A stretch of DNA of 64,000 nucleotides from Monodelphis domestica (taxonomy: Eukaryota; Chordata; Mammalia; Didelphimorphia; Didelphidae), in NCBI RefSeq assembly GCF_027887165.1, contig NC_077231.1, positions 124,634,194-124,698,193 on the forward strand, written 5' to 3'. Positions 59,882 to 64,000 of this stretch are shown here, piece by piece (positions within the stretch are counted from its first letter, which is position 1; each line of letters opens with the position of its first letter). Made by a program: the position numbers and the translations under genes. Below the pieces are notes generated by a model, which was given only the letters and a program-made list of their open reading frames with translations, was not told the DNA's origin and searched no databases.

Positions 59882-61792
59882 ATGATGGGGAATACACAGG
59901 TGGTAATCATAACTCTGAATGTGAATGGGATAAACTCACCCCTAAAACAGAAGCAAATAGCAGAGTGGATCAGAAATCAAAATTCTACCATATGTTGTCT
60001 ACTTGAAACACATGTGAGGCAGGTAGAGATACTCAGGGTAAAGGTAAGAGGCTGGATCCACCATCATGATATCTGATAAAGCCAAAGTAAAAATAGATCT
60101 GATTAAAAGAGATAGGGAAGGTAATTATATCCTGATAAAAGACAGTATAGACAATGAGGAAATAGCAGTACTCAACATATATGTACCAACTGGTATAGCA
60201 TCCAGATTTTTAAAGGAGAAACTACTGGAGCTTAAGGAGGGAATAGATAGTAAAATTATACTAGTGGGAGACCTGAACCTTCCTATCAGATCTAAATAAA
60301 TCAAACCAAAAAATAAATAAGAAAGAGGTAAAAGACATGAATGAAATCTTTAAAAAATTAGAGTTAATAGATATGTGGAGAAAAATAAATAGGGACAAAA
60401 AGGAATATACCTTATTCTCATCAGCACATGGTACATTAACAAAGATTGAATGCAAAAGACCAGAAATAATAAATGCAACCTTTTTGGATCACAATGCACT
60501 AAAAATAATCATTAGTGAGGATACATGGAGAGACAAATAAAAAATTAATTGGAAATTAAATAATATGACTCTCCAAAATTGGTTGGTAAAAAAACATCAT
60601 AGAAACAATAATTTTATTGAAGAGAATAACAATGAAGAGACATCATATCAAAATCTATGGGATGCAGCCAAAGCAATACTAGTAAAAAGATGCCAGCAAG
60701 TGATAACGAGAATTATTCATTATGATCAGGTGGAAGTTAGACCAAGAATGCAAGGATGTTTTAATATTAGGGAAACCATTCACATAATTGACCATATCAA
60801 CAACCAAACCAACAGAAATCACATGATTATCTCAATAGTTGCAGAAAAAGCCTGTGACAAAATTCAACACTCATTCCTATTGAAAACACTAAAAAGTATA
60901 GAAATAGAAGGGCCTTTCCTAAAAATATTAAACAGTACATATTCAAAATTATCAGCAAGCATCATCTACAATAGGGATAAATTAGAAGCCTTCCCAATAT
61001 GATCAGGAGTGAAACAAGGATGCCCATTATCACTTCTATTATTTAACATTGTACTAGGATCACTAACTAGCAGTAGCAGTCAGAGAAGAAAAAGAAATTG
61101 AAGGTATTAAAATCGGCAACAATGAGACTAAACTATCACTCTTTGCAAATGATATGATGTTATACTTAAGGGATCCAAAAGAATCAACTAAAAAGCTAAT
61201 GGAAATAATCAACAACTTTAGCAAAGTTACAGGATACAAAATAAACCCACATAAATCATGAGCATTTCTCTATATTTCCATCACATATCAGCAGCAAGAG
61301 TTAGAGAAATTCCATTTTAAAATCACCCTAGACAATGTAAAATTTTTAGGAATCTTTGCCAAGACAAATACAGATGAACACAACTACAAAACACTTTCCA
61401 CAGAAAACTAGATCTAAACAATTGGAAAAACATTAATTGCTCATGGGTAGAACCCGAGCTAACATAATAAAAATGACAACCCTACCCAAATTAATTTACT
61501 TATTTAGTGCCATACCTATCAAACTACCAAGAAACATCTTTACAGAATTTTTAAAAACCATAACAGTTCATTTAGAAGATCAAGAATATCACAGGAAATA
61601 ATGGAAAAAAATGTGCAGGATGGGGGCTTAGCAATACCAGATCTTAAACTGCACTATAAAGCAATGGTCATCAAAACAACATGGTACTGGCTAAGAGACA
61701 GAAGGGAGGATCAGTGGAATAGACTTGGGATAAATGACCTCAGCAAGATAGTGGTCAATAAATTCAAAGATCCCAGCTTTTAGGACAAGAAC
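59882..61792 (+). pseudogene. L1 ORF2 remnant, N-terminal and middle part
   Basis: The endonuclease start is clear (TLNVNGINSPLKQKQIAEWI; LLETHV; GDLNLPI in place of the usual GDFN). Frameshifts and stops follow. Near 60680 the frame jumps from the DAAKAIL region directly to KRCQQVITRIIHYDQV, losing about 0.75 kb of the RT region relative to 9293-10050. The RT active-site box reads FAND near 61145. Dead. Confidence 0.88.
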
Positions 61793-62701
61793 TGTTACAG
61801 ACAAAAGAGTGGTTGCCAATAAACTGTTAGAGACAGAAGAGTGGTTGCCTTAAACTGTGACAGCAAAAATATGGTTTCAAGACTTTGAATTGCCAAAACT
61901 ATAAAAATAATTTTTAGTGTCTTGATTTTTATTCCCAAATATGAAATATGCCCAAGTCAGCTGGGTTTTATGGAGATTTTAATAATAAATAAAATAAAAT
62001 AAAAAATAAAAGAATTAGGAAAGGGAGAGAGAGTAAGAGGAAATAATGGGAAAGGGGCTTAGGCCTGAGCTTTAAGAGAGACCAGTCAGTCTTTAATCCA
62101 CTCACCACAAGATTTTTCCCAAGCAAGATTCTAGTGTTCAGAGAGACCTTCCAGTTTAGCTCAGGAAGCTCAACTAAGTTCAGCCACCGAGAGAGAGAGA
62201 CCAGCCTCCAATTCAGCTCCAAAGCTGAATTCCCGTTCAGAGGCCTCCTGGCCTCCTTTTAAAGAGAATTTTCTCCTATGCCACCTCCCCTAAGTTTTCA
62301 CATCTACCAGTCACAGTAGATGTTTTCACAGGACTGACCATTCTTAATTCACACCTTGTTATCACCTTATAGACTGGGTAGACTAAAACCTCATGCCTCT
62401 TGCTAAGCTTGCTTGAACTTTTAGTGATTAATTTGACCTTCATAGGTACTTAGCACCTTTTTGTATTAGATCTAAAAATAGACCCAGCTTAAGGGTTTTA
62501 GCTTTACTTTAAGTATGGGTTAAGTACTTTTCATTGTTCAGTAAGGAGTTTACAACTTTATCTTCCCCTAAAATATGCCTAAGTATGGGTGGAGTAATGT
62601 TAAAGTTCCCACCTTCCTGACCAAAATCCCATTGTTTTAAAATGGGGAATGGTCCTAACCAAATGTTCTAAGGTAGAGTCTGAGAATTTTTAAGATTCAC
62701 A
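61793..62701 (-). mobile_element. Solo LTR, family B copy 2, with 4-bp target duplication, inside L1
   Basis: Plus-strand ends TGTTACAGAC...TTAAGATTCACA. It is flanked by GAAC at 61789-61792 and 62702-62705. Removing it restores the L1 word GGACAAGAACTCACTATTTG. Antisense promoter word with one change (TCTACCAGTCAC, 62303-62314). An AATAAA/AATAAAATA run is near 61980. No viral gene. Confidence 0.92.
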
Positions 62702-63410
62702 GAACTCACTATTTGACAAAAACTGCTGGGAAAACTGGAAAACAGTATGGGAGAGATTGTTTAGATCAATATCTCACACCCTACAACAAGATAAATTCAG
62801 AGTAGGTGAAGGACTTAAATATAAAGAAGGAAACTGTAAGTAAATTAGGTGAACATAGAATTATATCCCTGTAAGATCTATGGGAAAGGAAAGATTTTTA
62901 CCATGCAAGAGAGAATATTACAAAATGTAAAATAACTAATTTTGATTACATTAAAAAGTTGTTGTACAAGCAAAACCAATGCAACCAAAATTAGAAGGGA
63001 AGCAACAAATTGAGAAAAAATATAACAAAAACCTCTGACAAAGGTCTAATTACTCAAATATATGAGGAGCTAAATCAATAATATAAATATTAAGCCATTC
63101 CCCAATTGAGAGATGGGAAAGAGACATGAATAGGCAATTTTTAGGTAAAGAAATCAAAACTATCAATAAGCATATGAAAAAGTGTTCTAAATCTCTTATA
63201 ATCAGAGAAATGCAGATTAAAACAGCTCTGAGATACCACCTCATACTTAGCAGATTGGCTAATATGATTGCAAAGGAAAGTAATAAATGTTGAAGGGGAT
63301 GTGGCAAAATTGGAACATTCATGTACTGCTGGTGGCATTGTGAATTGAACCAACCATTCAGGAAGGCAATTTGGAACTATGCCTAAAGGGCATTAAAAGA
63401 TTGCCTGCCC
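62702..63410 (+). pseudogene. L1 ORF2 remnant, C-terminal part
   Basis: Continues the interrupted ORF2 (ACTGCTGGGAAAACTGGAAAAC through AAGCCATTCCCCAATTGAGAG to TTTGGAACTATGCC) with several stops. Ends at about 63410 at the junction with the next L1. Confidence 0.88.
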
Positions 63411-64000
63411 AACTTCCCGGTCAAGATGGCTGCAATGTAGAAGCAAGGCTTTTTCCCCTCCTCACCACTGACATATAAAGTGCCTCAAAAGGACAAAAAA
63501 ACAAAATCAGATGAGTGAAGGGGCTCCACTGTAGGTCTCAGCCTTGAAGGTAAATGGGATTGGGCATTTCCACATTATAAGGGGGTTAAATAACTCCCAT
63601 CAAAATGCCAGCTGATCAACCCCCCTCCAATTAGCACCAGAGACAGAGCCAGTGTGCCAGCATCAGAGTGAGCACAGGGCAAGTCTCTAGGTTCTTGGGA
63701 GCTGGTGGAGAACACCACAGACTTACCCCTGAGATCAGCCTAGACTTGGGATTCAAGGAGGCTGAGGAACTCAGACCTTGGGTGCAGAGATAAAGCGGAG
63801 AGGGACAACACACAGTAGAAGCCAGGGAGACTCGAAAAATAGCCTCAAGGCAATAACCTCTACCTAACTCTATACACAGAGAGCCTGCCCTCCTCACTCA
63901 GACTTCTGGTTGTGAAGGGAAGGAAAAACCAACAAAGCAATGGCCAGCAACACCCAAAAAATACAATCTTCAACCACCAAAAACAACAAGAGGAAGGTAT
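63411..64000 (+). mobile_element. Second L1, intact 5' end, running off the window
   Basis: 5'UTR 63411-63939, then ORF1 start ATG at 63940 (MASNTQKIQSSTTKNN...), open to the window edge. CAAGATGGC at 63422-63430 is like the YY1 site at the start of human L1. It begins at the expected 5' terminus and so may be full length. It interrupts the ORF2 C terminus of the previous L1. Confidence 0.85.
63940..64000 (+). pseudogene. L1 ORF1 start (partial, cut by the window edge)
   Basis: Twenty codons open with no stop. Whether the full ORF1 is intact cannot be judged here, so it is listed as a transposon remnant, not a host gene. Confidence 0.6.

Larger units (their letters stand above)
57580..63410 (+). 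mobile_element. Long L1 with 5'UTR, ORF1 and ORF2 remnants, cut at its 3' end
   Basis: Order seen: 5'UTR 57580-58133; ORF1 remnant 58134-59230; inter-ORF 59231-59881; ORF2 remnant from 59882. ORF2 is interrupted by an internal deletion near 60680 and by the solo LTR at 61793-62701. It continues in the C terminus to about 63410, where the 5' end of another L1 takes over. The 3' end is not in the window, so its target duplication cannot be checked. Confidence 0.85.
32783..64000 (+). other. RIMKLB: RIMKLB intron 2 (partial, runs off the window)
   Basis: Begins with GTAAGA. I looked for the expected next exon, which would continue from Gly59 into a conserved segment with an RVPTP motif, and found nothing in any frame. 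The intron is therefore at least 31.2 kb here. Its content is almost entirely transposable elements plus one processed pseudogene. Confidence 0.7.

Noticed and set aside
1..64000. CRISPR arrays, operons, tRNA or rRNA genes, replication origins
   Set aside because: The sequence is vertebrate. The tRNA-like words are the heads of SINEs, with no intact tRNA gene seen.

Overview
The window reads as nuclear DNA of a marsupial (metatherian) mammal. The evidence is AT-rich sequence with one CpG island, two short canonically spliced exons separated by long introns, and a dense load of marsupial-type repeats: L1 of several ages, tRNA-derived SINEs ending in AAGGTAAGGGTTT, Mar1-type SINEs, MIR, L2 and LTRs of endogenous retroviruses. 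I cannot fix the species from sequence alone. Nothing here is prokaryotic; there are no operons, CRISPR arrays or plasmid features.

The one host gene I can support is RIMKLB (beta-citrylglutamate synthase B / NAAG synthetase B, ATP-grasp family), on the + strand. A CpG island at about 18.96-20.11 kb holds its putative promoter and a noncoding first exon, ending at a CAG|GTGGGT donor at 20035/20036. Intron 1 is about 12.5 kb. Exon 2 (32555-32782) carries the start codon and the first 58 codons plus one base. Intron 2 then runs to the window edge (more than 31.2 kb) with no further exon found.

Left of the gene (1-18.9 kb) is a nested repeat stack. An old minus-strand L1 (about 5.79-11.16 kb) is broken by a solo LTR with a 6-bp target duplication and by a younger L1 with a twin-primed inversion and a perfect 14-bp target duplication. 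Further right are a second L1 cluster, a 62-bp LTR remnant that still has its own 6-bp duplication, and many SINEs.

Intron 1 carries an antisense L2 broken by a SINE and a solo LTR. Intron 2 carries a processed pseudogene of PPP1R14B, another antisense L2, a gamma-type endogenous retrovirus remnant (one LTR plus a gag fragment), several solo LTRs, and near the right edge a long sense L1. That L1 was cut by a solo LTR and then by the intact 5' end of another L1 that leaves the window.

Six LTRs from three subfamilies share a 12-bp promoter word, GTGATTGGTAGA (one copy with a single change), which suggests one retrovirus lineage. The interest lies in well-preserved insertion scars, a low-complexity promoter, and this LTR group. 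I saw no evidence of an undescribed biochemical system.
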